DNA from: Microcystis aeruginosa NIES-4325
GTDB lineage: Bacteria; Cyanobacteriota; Cyanobacteriia; Cyanobacteriales; Microcystaceae
Direction of reading: 5' to 3'
Assembly (NCBI RefSeq): GCF_008974145.1
Contig: NZ_BJKP01000004.1
Span: 62,001-126,000 of the forward strand
Length of the DNA stretch: 64,000 nt
The position numbers were made by a program, and so were the translations under genes. The notes under the pieces were generated by a model. That model saw only the letters and a list, made by a program, of their open reading frames with translations, had not been told where the DNA came from and did not search any database. Of this stretch, positions 16,579 to 25,266 are shown one piece after another. Each line of letters opens with the position of its first letter. The first letter of the stretch is position 1.

Positions 16579-19272
16579 CTACTTTTGACCGGCTTTAATC
16601 CGTTTCCAAACATCCTCTAAACTCAGATATAACACAGGCACAACAATTAAACTCAACAGGGAAGAAGTGACTAAACCTCCCACAATCACCATCGCCATGG
16701 GTTGCCGCAATTCCGCACCAGTACCCAATCCCAAAGCGATCGGAATCATGCCTAAAATTGTCGAACAGGTGGTCATTAAAATCGGTCTTAACCTAATCAT
16801 TCCCGTTTCTAAAACCGCTTCCTCCCGACTCCAACCCTGTTGACGCAATTGGTTAGTATAATCCAGCAATAACACAGCATTTTTATCGAGTAATCCCAAG
16901 AGGAAGATAAACCCGATCAAAGAAATCATACTAAACTCACTACCCGTTACCAATAACCCCAACATTGCCCCGACAATCGCTAAAGGTAAACATAAAGCGA
17001 TGACGATAGTTTCTAACAGTCTTCTGAATAATAACCATAAAACTCCTAACATTAAAATTGTCGCTAGGATTAAAGTGCGACCAAAACTGCCCAAAACATC
17101 GCTACTTTGAGAAGAAGTACCCCAACGCTGTAAAGTTATCCCTTCCGGTAAAGGAATCCCTTCAATTTTAATCGCCGCATCTTCTAATCCTAATTCCGGA
17201 CTGAGATTAGCACTGAGAAAAATCGCCTGTTGACCATTTAAACGCTCGATCGCCAAAAAATCCCCCCGCTCATTTAATCTAGATGATAGGGAAATATCCT
17301 TTAACCCGGCGATTTTAGCGGCCTCAACCCGAAATTTCTCGGCACTATCGCGCAATAGCTGCAAATTATCGCTTTTAATCGCAATTTGGATCGGCTTTTC
17401 CGCTTCCGTCTGCACAAAAGGAATGTCCTCGACACTGACATTCACCCCTCTAATTGGCGGTAAAATTTGCCGAATCCGTTGCTGCACGGCACTGGTGTGA
17501 GACTTACGATCGCTCTTCAGTTTAACGTGAATTTTGCCCCGATTCGGCTCACCCCGTAAACCAGCGATCAGAAAAGTCGATTCCACTTCCCCATCCCCCA
17601 AAATAGGTGCTTCTAATTTGCTGCCATCCCGGACAGTGCGACGCAGGAGAAAACTTTCGGGAGAACTCGCTAACTGGGAAATCCAAGCGAAACTATCGCT
17701 AGAACTTTTAGCAGTCGGTTTATTCTTGCCCCCTTCGGCTTGGCTCAGGGCAAGCTGAGCTAGGTCGAAGGGAGGGCTAATTTGCGTTATTTTCGGCAAA
17801 GGAGACGTATAAACTAGATTAAACTCGCCGCGATCGAGTCGGGGAATAAATCCCTTAGAAATAAAAGGAATCAAGGCAATACCCGCAAAAAAGGTAATCA
17901 GGGCAATAGCAATGACCAGCAAACGATGACGCAGTGACCAGTTTAAGAGCCGTCGATAGGCATTCTCAATCAGTCGCTTTTGTTTCGTCATTTTTGCCTG
18001 TGACTGCGGTTTCAGCCAATATACTGCCAAAACGGGCGATAAAGTTCTGGCAATCAACAGAGAAAAAATCACCGCAGCCGAGACAGTTAAACCGAAGGGT
18101 TGGAAAAACTGTCCCACCGCACCCCCCATAAAAGCCACGGGTATAAACACGGCAACAATGGTTAAAGTGGAAGCAGTCACAGCTAATCCAATCTCCCTTG
18201 TCCCCTTGAGTGCCGCATTTTTCGGGGTTTCCCCCGCGTCGATTAAACGGGAAATATTCTCCACATCGACGATCGCATCATCCACGACAATGCCAATCAC
18301 CAAAGCGAGAGCCAGCAGCGTCAGGGTTTCCAGATTAAACCCATAGATTGCCATGATAATGAAAGTCCCCAAAAGAGATAGGGGGATAACCAGAGCAGAA
18401 ATGATTGTAGCGGCGAAACTGCCCAAAAATATCAAGATCACCAGCACCGACAGCAAAACTGCCAAAAGTAAATCATCGATCGTGCCTTGTAGGGCAGCGC
18501 GAATATATTCCGCTTGGGTTTCAGCTAAAATTATCTTGACATCGGGCAGTTTTTGTGCTAAGTCTTTAACCAGTTTTTCTGCGACCGCGGCCAGATCGAG
18601 ACTATTGGCGGCACCTTTTTTGATTACCTGCACTGCGATCGCTTCTTGACCGTTAAAGCGTACCAGCGTGGGTAATGGTCGGGTTAAGCTTTTATGGGGA
18701 TTATCTTCCCTAACTGTACCTTGACCGAGTAAATTAACTTTAGCCGTACCTGGGAGAGCTTTTAAGGGCGGAATTAAATTATCTTGGGCGATTTGGCTTA
18801 ATTCTTCTAGAGTTTTCTGCTCACTCACCAGCGCATAGGTGACTGTTGCCGACTCATTTAAATCAACGGGGATAACTTCTGTGGTAGCTTGAGGGGGTAA
18901 AGGGACTTGTGAGATAGCCTGTTTAACTGCTGCGGTGGCCTTGTCTAAATTTGTACCAATTTTAAAGAAAATGCTGATTACTGACTGTCCGGGGGCAGTA
19001 GTCGAAGAAATATCACGACGACTGGGGAGAGAGAAAAGAGGATTTTCTAGGGGTTTAGTTAATTGCTGTTCCGTGGTGATAGCAGTAGCTAAATCCGCTT
19101 GGGCGTTAATTATCACTACTGGAAAGCTGATATCGGGGAAAAGAGCGTATTTTAGGGAACTAAAAGCTAAAATTCCCGCCACGGCCACCGCTAACCAGAA
19201 GGCAATGGTTAACCTCGGAGCATTAATCGCTATTCGAGAGATATTCAGACGTTCTCGCCATGATTCTTTCAT
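16579..19272 (-). CDS. RND-family efflux transporter, compact form
   Basis: Inner-membrane pump of the AcrB/RND superfamily, driven by the proton gradient. Membrane helix 4 carries the key pair in IGIVVDDAIVDVENI, and the second half has MISLIGFIFLLGLLDKNAVLLLDY and RLRPILMTTCSTILGMIPIALG. The product has 897 residues, well below the usual 1040, and the missing length falls in the two periplasmic loops (porter and docking domains). Helix count and the C-terminal end look complete, so this is a compact form rather than a truncation. A 42 bp palindrome is inserted in frame in the second loop. No membrane-fusion protein gene is adjacent, so the partner is elsewhere or absent. Confidence 0.87.
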   Translation of the reverse strand: MKESWRERLNISRIAINAPRLTIAFWLAVAVAGILAFSSLKYALFPDISFPVVIINAQADLATAITTEQQLTKPLENPLFSLPSRRDISSTTAPGQSVISIFFKIGTNLDKATAAVKQAISQVPLPPQATTEVIPVDLNESATVTYALVSEQKTLEELSQIAQDNLIPPLKALPGTAKVNLLGQGTVREDNPHKSLTRPLPTLVRFNGQEAIAVQVIKKGAANSLDLAAVAEKLVKDLAQKLPDVKIILAETQAEYIRAALQGTIDDLLLAVLLSVLVILIFLGSFAATIISALVIPLSLLGTFIIMAIYGFNLETLTLLALALVIGIVVDDAIVDVENISRLIDAGETPKNAALKGTREIGLAVTASTLTIVAVFIPVAFMGGAVGQFFQPFGLTVSAAVIFSLLIARTLSPVLAVYWLKPQSQAKMTKQKRLIENAYRRLLNWSLRHRLLVIAIALITFFAGIALIPFISKGFIPRLDRGEFNLVYTSPLPKITQISPPFDLAQLALSQAEGGKNKPTAKSSSDSFAWISQLASSPESFLLRRTVRDGSKLEAPILGDGEVESTFLIAGLRGEPNRGKIHVKLKSDRKSHTSAVQQRIRQILPPIRGVNVSVEDIPFVQTEAEKPIQIAIKSDNLQLLRDSAEKFRVEAAKIAGLKDISLSSRLNERGDFLAIERLNGQQAIFLSANLSPELGLEDAAIKIEGIPLPEGITLQRWGTSSQSSDVLGSFGRTLILATILMLGVLWLLFRRLLETIVIALCLPLAIVGAMLGLLVTGSEFSMISLIGFIFLLGLLDKNAVLLLDYTNQLRQQGWSREEAVLETGMIRLRPILMTTCSTILGMIPIALGLGTGAELRQPMAMVIVGGLVTSSLLSLIVVPVLYLSLEDVWKRIKAGQK
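17731..17772. repeat. 42 bp palindromic repeat inserted in frame in the RND gene
   Basis: Outer arms CCCTTCG and CGAAGGG and inner arms GCTCAG and CTGAGC form a nested hairpin. The 42 bases equal 14 codons, so the RND frame is kept. Related TTCGACA-GCTCA pieces occur at 15066 and 15113, which points to a dispersed family. Confidence 0.75.
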
Positions 19273-19275
19273 CTT

Positions 19276-19440
19276 TGTTTAATAACTCGGAAGTGGGGTG
19301 TGGGGTGTGGGGTGTAGGGGAATTATGAATTATGAATTGGGGAGGTGGGGAAGTGGGGAAATTGAGCTAAAACCCCAAAACCCCAAAACCCCAACCCCCA
19401 ACACCTAAAACCTGTCTCCTATCTCCTGACTCCTAACCCC
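19276..19440. repeat. Low-complexity G-rich and C-rich repeats
   Basis: Just upstream of the RND gene come runs of GTGGGGTGTGGGG, ATTATGAATTATGAATTGGG, repeated CCCCAAAA units and CTCCTATCTCCTGACTCC. Such slipped-strand runs recur in intergenic DNA of this genome (27840, 49441). No gene is seen here. Confidence 0.7.
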
Positions 19441-19578
19441 ATGGTAGATGTTGGATTTTTGCAGAAGTTCTATTTTCCGACAAAGATAAGCAAAAATTAT
19501 TTATTGACTGCAAAAACTTGAGAATATTTAAATTAACATTCCGTAATATTTATAAATTCTTAAAAATTAATTGAGAAA

Positions 19579-19606
19579 GACTTTTATTTAGCAACGATGT
19601 TATAAT
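19579..19606 (+). promoter_or_regulatory. Strong promoter-like site in the gap upstream of two tiny ORFs
   Basis: A perfect TATAAT at 19601-19606 is preceded, 16 bases upstream, by GACTTT at 19579-19584 as a weak -35. The surrounding DNA is very AT-rich. Transcription would begin near 19613 and read rightward into the two tiny ORFs at 19665 and 19694. Confidence 0.45.
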
Positions 19607-19664
19607 GGTTACAGCGATTTGATAGAATTTCATAGTCGGTTATTCTGTGCTTTTTTGGGCAGCA

Positions 19665-19759
19665 ATGGTTAAAACCCTTGCCACACCTAGAAGATGATTC
19701 TAATTAAGACGGGTAAATCAGTCAATTTCGCCCACAACGATGATCTTTTTTTTGTGTAG
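19665..19759 (+). other. Two tiny overlapping ORFs, possible small peptides or leader
   Basis: ATG 19665 to TGA 19697 encodes ten residues (MVKTLATPRR). Its stop overlaps, as ATGA, the ATG at 19694 of a second 21-residue frame ending at TAG 19759 (starting MILIKTGKSVNF). Both lie just downstream of a promoter-like TATAAT. No strong ribosome site precedes the first ATG. An A-run followed by a T-run at 19769-19787 could end a transcript. They may be peptides, a frameshifted gene start or chance frames inside a small RNA. No family is recognised. Confidence 0.25.
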
Positions 19760-19906
19760 TTTTATTGCAAAAAAAAAGTTTTTTTGACAAAAAGCACAAA
19801 GTATGATAATAGACAAGGTATTTCTGGTTGCGAGTAATTATTGCAGAGTGGGGAGAAGGGAGAAGGGAGAAAAAAAGCTGATAACCGAAAAAAATCCCTA
19901 TCCCTG

Positions 19907-20242
19907 CTATTCATACAAAATCTCATCAAAACAAGCTTCTCCCACACTCGATAAAGTCCTAGCGGCAGCCTTATCGGTTTTCGACTTCTGCACGAGGGTG
20001 CGGAATTGCTGTAGATTGTAACGAGCCTGGAATTTTTTAATCGTGCAGTCGCATAGGTCTTTTGCCACATCAGCTGCTAATCCCTCCCCCCGCGCTCTTT
20101 GTAAACATTCTTGACGATAACTGTCGAAAGTCGTGGCAGTATTAGAACTTTGGCTAAGGTACACGGCATTATTAGCCTGTACTGGAAAGCATAAAGCCAA
20201 TAAACCGATAAAAGTTAGTAAATACCTTTGATTTCTCATCAT
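19907..20242 (-). CDS. Small secreted protein of unknown function
   Basis: From the ATG at 20242 the product has 111 residues. It begins with a classical signal peptide (MRNQRYLLTFIGLLALCFPV, cleavage near QANN). The mature part has three to four cysteines (RQECLQRARGEG, DLCDCTIKKFQ, GEACFDEIL), which could form disulfides in the periplasm. The frame extends upstream to an ATG at 20272, but the extra ten residues precede the signal core and are less likely. Another ATG at 20239 is equally possible. The pattern of a Cys pair in helical context resembles small cyanobacterial secreted helical proteins. The role is unknown. Confidence 0.7.
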   Translation of the reverse strand: MMRNQRYLLTFIGLLALCFPVQANNAVYLSQSSNTATTFDSYRQECLQRARGEGLAADVAKDLCDCTIKKFQARYNLQQFRTLVQKSKTDKAAARTLSSVGEACFDEILYE

Positions 20243-20376
20243 AATCGCTTTTTTAAGCCTAAAATACTCCACTAGATTAGAGAACCGCTGCCTAAATTAT
20301 AGATCGATCGCTTGACTCTTAGGTTCCACTCTTGGCAAACCGTCATCTGTTATGCTAGGATGAATATTGCTCAAGC

Positions 20377-20447
<71 letters not shown>

Positions 20448-20494
20448 TGGCAAATGTCGGCATCTTTCTTTTATTACCTTGTCTAAATGAAAAT

Positions 20495-21112
20495 TTAACA
20501 AGGTTTTACCTGATGGGCTGCCACTAGATAGCGAAAAATATACTCGACTATCTCTAAATAATTCTCGGTAGTTTCTAGAGACTCACCCCACACCGTCACG
20601 CCATGGTAAGAAATCAGTAAAGCGGGAATTTCTGGGGGGAAAGTTGACAATCTACTTTCTATTTCTGCGGCAATTTTCGGCACATCGAGATAGTTAGCAA
20701 AAACTGGCATAAATACTTGAGGATTTTCTACCCAAATACCTAAACCTTTCAACATTTCTAAGGGGGGTAACGATAACTTATCCTCGCGGGCAAAACGGGA
20801 AACTAAATTCGCTTCCACCGAGTGAACATGATAACAAGCTTGTGCTTGGGGAAAGAGGCAATAAATCACCTGATGAATGCTAGTTTCTGCCGAAGGACGA
20901 TTATCCCGATGAGCTAATTCTCTGACTTTTCCCGTCAGATCCACCCGCACAAAATCCTCTTCTGTGAGTTTACCTTTACTTTTGCCACTGGCAGTAATCC
21001 AAAAACTATGATCATCAACTTTAGCGGATAAATTACCCGCCGTGCCAAGCATCCAACCCAGTTGATAAAATCTTCGGGCAGCTGCCACTAGAGATAGACG
21101 AGGATCGCTCAT
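20495..21112 (-). CDS. mtnB: Methylthioribulose-1-phosphate dehydratase
   Basis: Zinc enzyme of the methionine salvage pathway that dehydrates methylthioribulose-1-phosphate. The class II aldolase fold is clear over 205 residues: GWMLGTAGNLSAKV, ITASGKSKGKL, the catalytic-site glutamate in RPSAETSIHQVIY, zinc ligands HVHS and LLISYHGVTVWGESL. The GTAGNLS motif and full pattern point to MtnB rather than fuculose aldolase. Other salvage genes (mtnA, mtnC) are not in the window. The gene is alone, convergent with the tRNA-Cys gene. Confidence 0.9.
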   Translation of the reverse strand: MSDPRLSLVAAARRFYQLGWMLGTAGNLSAKVDDHSFWITASGKSKGKLTEEDFVRVDLTGKVRELAHRDNRPSAETSIHQVIYCLFPQAQACYHVHSVEANLVSRFAREDKLSLPPLEMLKGLGIWVENPQVFMPVFANYLDVPKIAAEIESRLSTFPPEIPALLISYHGVTVWGESLETTENYLEIVEYIFRYLVAAHQVKPC

Positions 21113-21258
21113 GGTTTTTAGAGATATGGTAGATAGGGACTGACTATTATGACATCCTCACCCCCCTTCAAGGTTAGGGTTGTTTCATAATACGGTCAGA
21201 AAGTCAAAAGCAATCACTATCAGGTAAAATAGAGAGTGACCGTTAATATTTTAAAGAT

Positions 21259-21517
21259 ATGTTTAGCTTAATAGAAAAACTTAAATAAGTCAAGTACTCT
21301 CGGAAAAATATAGCGTTTCTCACACCTACGTGGCACAGTTAAACCTTCGTTGATTAAGCTTTTAATCACCAGTAATGTACCTCTTGCAAACAGGAAACGC
21401 TATAAACGAAAAAGACATCCTTTATGGCTAGTTTTTATAATAATAATATTAGGAACTATGCAAGGATACTCAGGCTATAGAGAGCTAGGTGATTTTGCCA
21501 AAAGTCTGCCAATTTGA
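21259..21517 (+). pseudogene. ISAs1-family transposase N-terminal relic
   Basis: ATG 21259 opens MFSLIEKLK, then a TAA sits where a glutamine codon is expected, and VKYSRKN follows. After an inserted 96 bp element the frame resumes as KRKRHPLW, LGTMQGYSGYRELGDFAKS, which is the N-terminal signature of ISAs1-type transposases, then ends at TGA 21517. The rest of the transposase, including the DDE residues, is absent, so the IS is dead. Confidence 0.75.
21309..21404. mobile_element. 96 bp MITE-like insertion inside the ISAs1 relic
   Basis: The ends TATAGCGTTTC (21309) and GAAACGCTATA (21404) are an 11 bp terminal inverted repeat. The element splits the ISAs1 relic between its Lys/Arg-rich segment halves, so it moved in after or during IS decay. 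It has no ORF of its own and would depend on a transposase from elsewhere. Confidence 0.65.
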
Positions 21518-21568
21518 CCAAAATCCAACCGGCAATTATTGGCATCAATCAGGTCGTGACTACTTATT

Positions 21569-22042
21569 TCAAGAGCGATTGTCGCGATTAACTTTTCTGA
21601 TTAACCAATAACTTGCCGCTAAAGCTAAGGTTCCCACGGTGAGGGCAATTAAATCATCTTTACTGTATTTATTGGGATCGAAAATAATAATTTTTCGAGA
21701 GATGGCAATTAAAGCCGTAACTACAACTAATTCAACCTGTACGATGTGTTTTCTGAGGTAAGCAGTGATGTTTTCTAATAGCTCTAAGGCAATTAAAATG
21801 TTGAGAAATAAACCAAAAATTTCAATTAAAGTTTTGCCAAAAAAGCCGACTGGTTCCGTAGTAAATAAATCTCGGATTAGGATAACTACTAGATCATAAA
21901 GAGAAACAATAATAACAACAATTAAGGCTACGGATAAAACCTTAGAAACTAAGTTCTCAATGAGATGAATCGACCTCATGAAATTTTCATCGCGCCATTG
22001 TTGTCCAAAATTGATAATTAGTTTCCGTATCTGTTTGAGCAT
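21569..22042 (-). CDS. Phosphate-starvation-inducible PsiE-like membrane protein
   Basis: A PsiE-family protein of 157 residues from the ATG at 22042 (a TTG two codons earlier also opens the frame). Four membrane helices are visible: VLSVALIVVIIVSLYDLVVIL, FGLFLNILIALELLENITAYL, VELVVVTALIAISRKIIIF, and LIALTVGTLALAASYWLIR. The conserved PsiE patterns LELLENITAYL and ISRKIIIFDP are present. The family was named for phosphate starvation in E. coli, but its biochemical role is unknown. No Pho-box is evident upstream. The gene lies between the ISAs1 relic and the nrt operon end. Confidence 0.85.
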   Translation of the reverse strand: MLKQIRKLIINFGQQWRDENFMRSIHLIENLVSKVLSVALIVVIIVSLYDLVVILIRDLFTTEPVGFFGKTLIEIFGLFLNILIALELLENITAYLRKHIVQVELVVVTALIAISRKIIIFDPNKYSKDDLIALTVGTLALAASYWLIRKVNRDNRS

Positions 22043-22192
22043 GATCAATTAAGTAAAAATTATTATTGTATTTGATTGCTAATTGTTCTATTTAGCTAAC
22101 AAGTAAGTATATCCCCCCTTGATAAGGGGAGTATCTGACAATTTTTAACATCTACCTACTTAGAGATAATTTTACTTGAAGAAGGCTTCCCT

Positions 22193-22234
22193 AAAAAAAA
22201 ATCTAGGTGCGATCGCTATTAAGTCAACCGCACC
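22193..22234 (-). terminator. Rho-independent terminator of the nrt operon
   Basis: Read on the minus strand, GGTGCG pairs with CGCACC around a 17-base loop, and TAGA plus a run of T residues follows. It lies 25 bases after the nrtD stop codon. The stem is short, and the loop contains a HIP1 octamer. Confidence 0.65.
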
Positions 22235-22258
22235 CCAAACTAATACAAATGCTCACAT

Positions 22259-23098
22259 CTAGCTGACATCATCGTGAGCGAAACGATTATAGAGGAAGTC
22301 GAGGGCATAGTTACGCAGACGATAATATTCCGGATCCTCCATAATTCTCTCCCGATCGCGGGGACGGGGGAAATGAATATTCATCACTTCGCCGATTTTC
22401 GCTTCCGGTCCATTGGTCATCATTACCAGCTTATCAGCGAGGAAAAGAGCCTCATCGATATCGTGGGTAATCATCAACACCGTACAGCGTTTATCTTGCC
22501 AGATTTTCAGCAATTCTTCCTGTAATTCCTCTTTAGTAATCGCATCCAACGCACCGAAAGGTTCATCGAGAATCAACACTTCCGGACGGATAGAAAGGGC
22601 CCTGGCGATCGAAACCCGTTGTTTCATCCCCCCAGAGATTTGGGGAGGGGTTTTGTCCATAGCTTCGGTTAAACCCACCATCGCTAAATGTTCCCGCACG
22701 ATCGAGCGTTTTTGTGCTTCCGGAGCATTGGGAGACACCGCATCTACCGCAAGATAGACATTTTCAAAAACACTTAACCAAGGCAATAAAGCATAGTTTT
22801 GAAACACTACCATGCGATCGGGCCCAGGTTTAGTAATTTTCTTGCCGTTAACTTTAACAATGCCATCGGTGGGAGAAGAAAAACCCGACACCATATTTAA
22901 TAGGGTCGATTTACCGCAACCGGAGTGACCGATCACACAGATAAATTCACCTTCATTGATGTTGAGATTAACGTCCTTGAGGACGGTGTAGGGGCCTCTG
23001 GGAGTGGCATAAACCTTAGAAACTCCTTCAATGGTGACAAAAGCTTCTTTACTGGGGGTCTGGGTTGCCCGGTTAACTGTGTCGGTGGTGGTGTACAT
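22259..23098 (-). CDS. nrtD: Nitrate/nitrite ABC transporter ATPase NrtD
   Basis: Cytoplasmic ATPase of the high-affinity nitrate/nitrite importer. It works with NrtC as an ATPase heterodimer on NrtB. The 279-residue product has Walker A GHSGCGKS, signature ISGGMKQRVSIARAL, Walker [13 protein letters not shown] and switch MITHDIDEAL. It lacks the solute-binding-like domain that distinguishes NrtC. It is the last gene of nrtABCD, 79 bases after nrtC, with a hairpin in the gap and a terminator downstream. No narB (nitrate reductase) follows, unlike some cyanobacterial operons. Confidence 0.94.
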   Translation of the reverse strand: MYTTTDTVNRATQTPSKEAFVTIEGVSKVYATPRGPYTVLKDVNLNINEGEFICVIGHSGCGKSTLLNMVSGFSSPTDGIVKVNGKKITKPGPDRMVVFQNYALLPWLSVFENVYLAVDAVSPNAPEAQKRSIVREHLAMVGLTEAMDKTPPQISGGMKQRVSIARALSIRPEVLILDEPFGALDAITKEELQEELLKIWQDKRCTVLMITHDIDEALFLADKLVMMTNGPEAKIGEVMNIHFPRPRDRERIMEDPEYYRLRNYALDFLYNRFAHDDVS

Positions 23099-23140
23099 GA
23101 TTAGTCTTTGGGGGAAATTAGTTAATAGGAGAAATGGCTA

Positions 23141-23165
23141 GGGATAATTGGCTAGGAATTATCCC
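23141..23165 (-). other. Hairpin between nrtC and nrtD
   Basis: GGGATAAT pairs with ATTATCCC around a 9-base loop in the 79 bp gap. There is no T run after it. It could slow or protect RNA processing between the genes, setting a different NrtC/NrtD output, or be incidental. Confidence 0.4.
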
Positions 23166-23177
23166 CTTAGTCGATTT

Positions 23178-25196
23178 TTAGGCAATTTTGCGAGATTCAC
23201 TGGCACTAGGACGAGCATCAATAGCCACTTCGGCCATAGTGACGTTTTGTTTGATCTCTAAACTATTGAGATAACCGATCGGATCCTCGGCATCAAACTC
23301 GATACCATCGAATAAAAGGATCGGTGTGCGACGATATTTAATATCCCCTAGACCCAATTCCCGGGCCGCGGTACTGAAGACACCCACCCGACAGACGCGT
23401 TCGAGAATTTCTACCCAGTTACGGGGGAAAGGAATGTGGCCCCAGCGCGCCATTTGGGTCATCATCCAGAGGTGTTCGGTACGACTGGGACGATTTACCC
23501 CTTCTCCATAGAACAGATGGTGTGCATATTCTTTCATCGGTTGATCGAGACTGCACGCGTAGGAGTTGGGATCACCCAGTTGGATATAATCAATATTGGT
23601 ACTAAGATACTGACGACTGGCGAGGATTTGACGAATTTCTTCCTGATTTGCTTCCGAGGCACAGTAGCGACAACCTTCCAGCAGTGCTTTGACTAAAGCG
23701 ACATGGGTATTAGGGTATTTATTAGCCCAATCTTCCCGGACTCCCAGGGCCTTACCCGGGTGGCCCTGCCAGATTTCTAAGTCGGTAGCGACGGTATAAC
23801 CGATGCCTTCCATAGCGGCCCGTAGATTCCAGGGTTCACCGACACAGTAACCGTCAATACTACCGGTTTTCAGGTCAGCTACCATTTGGGCCGGGGGAAT
23901 AGTTTCGAGGTGAACGTCTTTATCGGGGTCAATTCCCGCTGCCGCTAACCAGTAACGTAGGAGCAAATTGTGCATGGAGGAGGGGTGAACAATGCCAAAA
24001 ATATGGCGCTGCTCCTTCGATTCCAATAGCATCTGTCTTAAGGCGTTACCGTCAATCACTCCCTCGTCATAGAAGCGTTTAGCGAGGGTGACACCGTTAC
24101 CGTTACGAGTCATAGTCAGGGCGCTGACAATCGGCAAAGGTTGCTCCTGATAACCACCGACGGTTAACCAGGTGGGCATTCCTGAAGGCATTTGCGCCCC
24201 GTCGAGGAATCCCCCTGCGATCCCGTCCACAATGCCTCGCCAACTGGTTTCCCGGACTAAATTCACCTCATCTAGACCATGTTTAGTAAAGAATCCCTTT
24301 TCTTTGGCCACTGCTAGGGGCGCGCAAGCGGTGAGGGGAACAAAACCGATTTCTAGATTGACTTTTTCTAAACCGTGACGGGCAATAACTTCGACTTTGC
24401 GGGCGCGCAGTTTTTTGATCCGTTTTTGTTGGTTGAGGAAATAGATAATTTCACTCCGGAGACTGTAGTAACTGGGGTGTTCCACCACTTCCATGCGTTT
24501 GCGGGGACGGGGGATATCCACTTCCAAAATACCGCCAATTTTTGAGCCGGGGCCGTTGGTGAGCATGACGATGCGATCGGATAATAGCACCGCTTCATCC
24601 ACATCGTGCGTCACCATTACCGAGGTCATTTGGTATTCTTCGCACAGCTGCATTAACTGTTCCTGTAGATTACCTCTAGTCAGGGCATCTAACGCCCCAA
24701 AGGGTTCATCTAAAAGCAGGACTTTCGGACGGATGGCTAGGGCGCGAGCGATCGCTACCCGTTGTTTCATCCCCCCCGATAATTCGTTGGGACGTTTATC
24801 CACTGCATGACGAAGATTGACCAGATCGATATATTTTTCGACTTCGGCTTTTCTTTCTTCTTCTGACAGTTGGGTGAGAACTTGATCGACGGCCAGAGTG
24901 ATATTTTCTTTGACGGTTAACCAGGGCAAAAGGGAATAGTTTTGGAAGACTACCATGCGATCTGGCCCTGGTTTTTTAATGCTTTGACCTTGCAAAGTCA
25001 CCACCCCTTCTGTGGGCAAATCTAAACCAGCGATCATGTTTAAGAGGGTGGATTTTCCACAACCAGAGTGACCGATAAGGGAGATAAATTCCCCTTTTTT
25101 TATCTGTAAATCAATTCCTTTTAAGGCCACATATTCACCGCCACCACTGAGGGGGAAGATTTTATCAATGTTATCGACAGCAACAAACAAACTCAT
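23178..25196 (-). CDS. nrtC: Nitrate/nitrite ABC transporter ATPase NrtC with regulatory domain
   Basis: A 672-residue fusion typical of cyanobacterial NrtC. Residues 1-260 are an ABC ATPase ([45 protein letters not shown]). Residues 280-650 resemble the nitrate-binding protein NrtA (IGFVPLTACAPLAVAKEKGFF, VHPSSMHNLLLRYWLAAAGI, DGYCVGEPWNLRAAMEGIGY). The C-terminal part is known from Synechococcus to mediate ammonium inhibition of transport. It is cytoplasmic and is neither signal-bearing nor truncated. It sits between nrtB and nrtD. Confidence 0.95.
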   Translation of the reverse strand: MSLFVAVDNIDKIFPLSGGGEYVALKGIDLQIKKGEFISLIGHSGCGKSTLLNMIAGLDLPTEGVVTLQGQSIKKPGPDRMVVFQNYSLLPWLTVKENITLAVDQVLTQLSEEERKAEVEKYIDLVNLRHAVDKRPNELSGGMKQRVAIARALAIRPKVLLLDEPFGALDALTRGNLQEQLMQLCEEYQMTSVMVTHDVDEAVLLSDRIVMLTNGPGSKIGGILEVDIPRPRKRMEVVEHPSYYSLRSEIIYFLNQQKRIKKLRARKVEVIARHGLEKVNLEIGFVPLTACAPLAVAKEKGFFTKHGLDEVNLVRETSWRGIVDGIAGGFLDGAQMPSGMPTWLTVGGYQEQPLPIVSALTMTRNGNGVTLAKRFYDEGVIDGNALRQMLLESKEQRHIFGIVHPSSMHNLLLRYWLAAAGIDPDKDVHLETIPPAQMVADLKTGSIDGYCVGEPWNLRAAMEGIGYTVATDLEIWQGHPGKALGVREDWANKYPNTHVALVKALLEGCRYCASEANQEEIRQILASRQYLSTNIDYIQLGDPNSYACSLDQPMKEYAHHLFYGEGVNRPSRTEHLWMMTQMARWGHIPFPRNWVEILERVCRVGVFSTAARELGLGDIKYRRTPILLFDGIEFDAEDPIGYLNSLEIKQNVTMAEVAIDARPSASESRKIA

Positions 25197-25266
25197 AGTT
25201 TTTTCTCCTTAAATTGGCTCAAGTTTCAGTTGTTTGAAAAATGGGGAAAGTTTCCCCATTAATTCC

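Noticed and set aside
19762-20070. 102-codon minus-strand frame in the gap
   Set aside because: Overlaps the small secreted protein gene in another frame and has no signal or domain.
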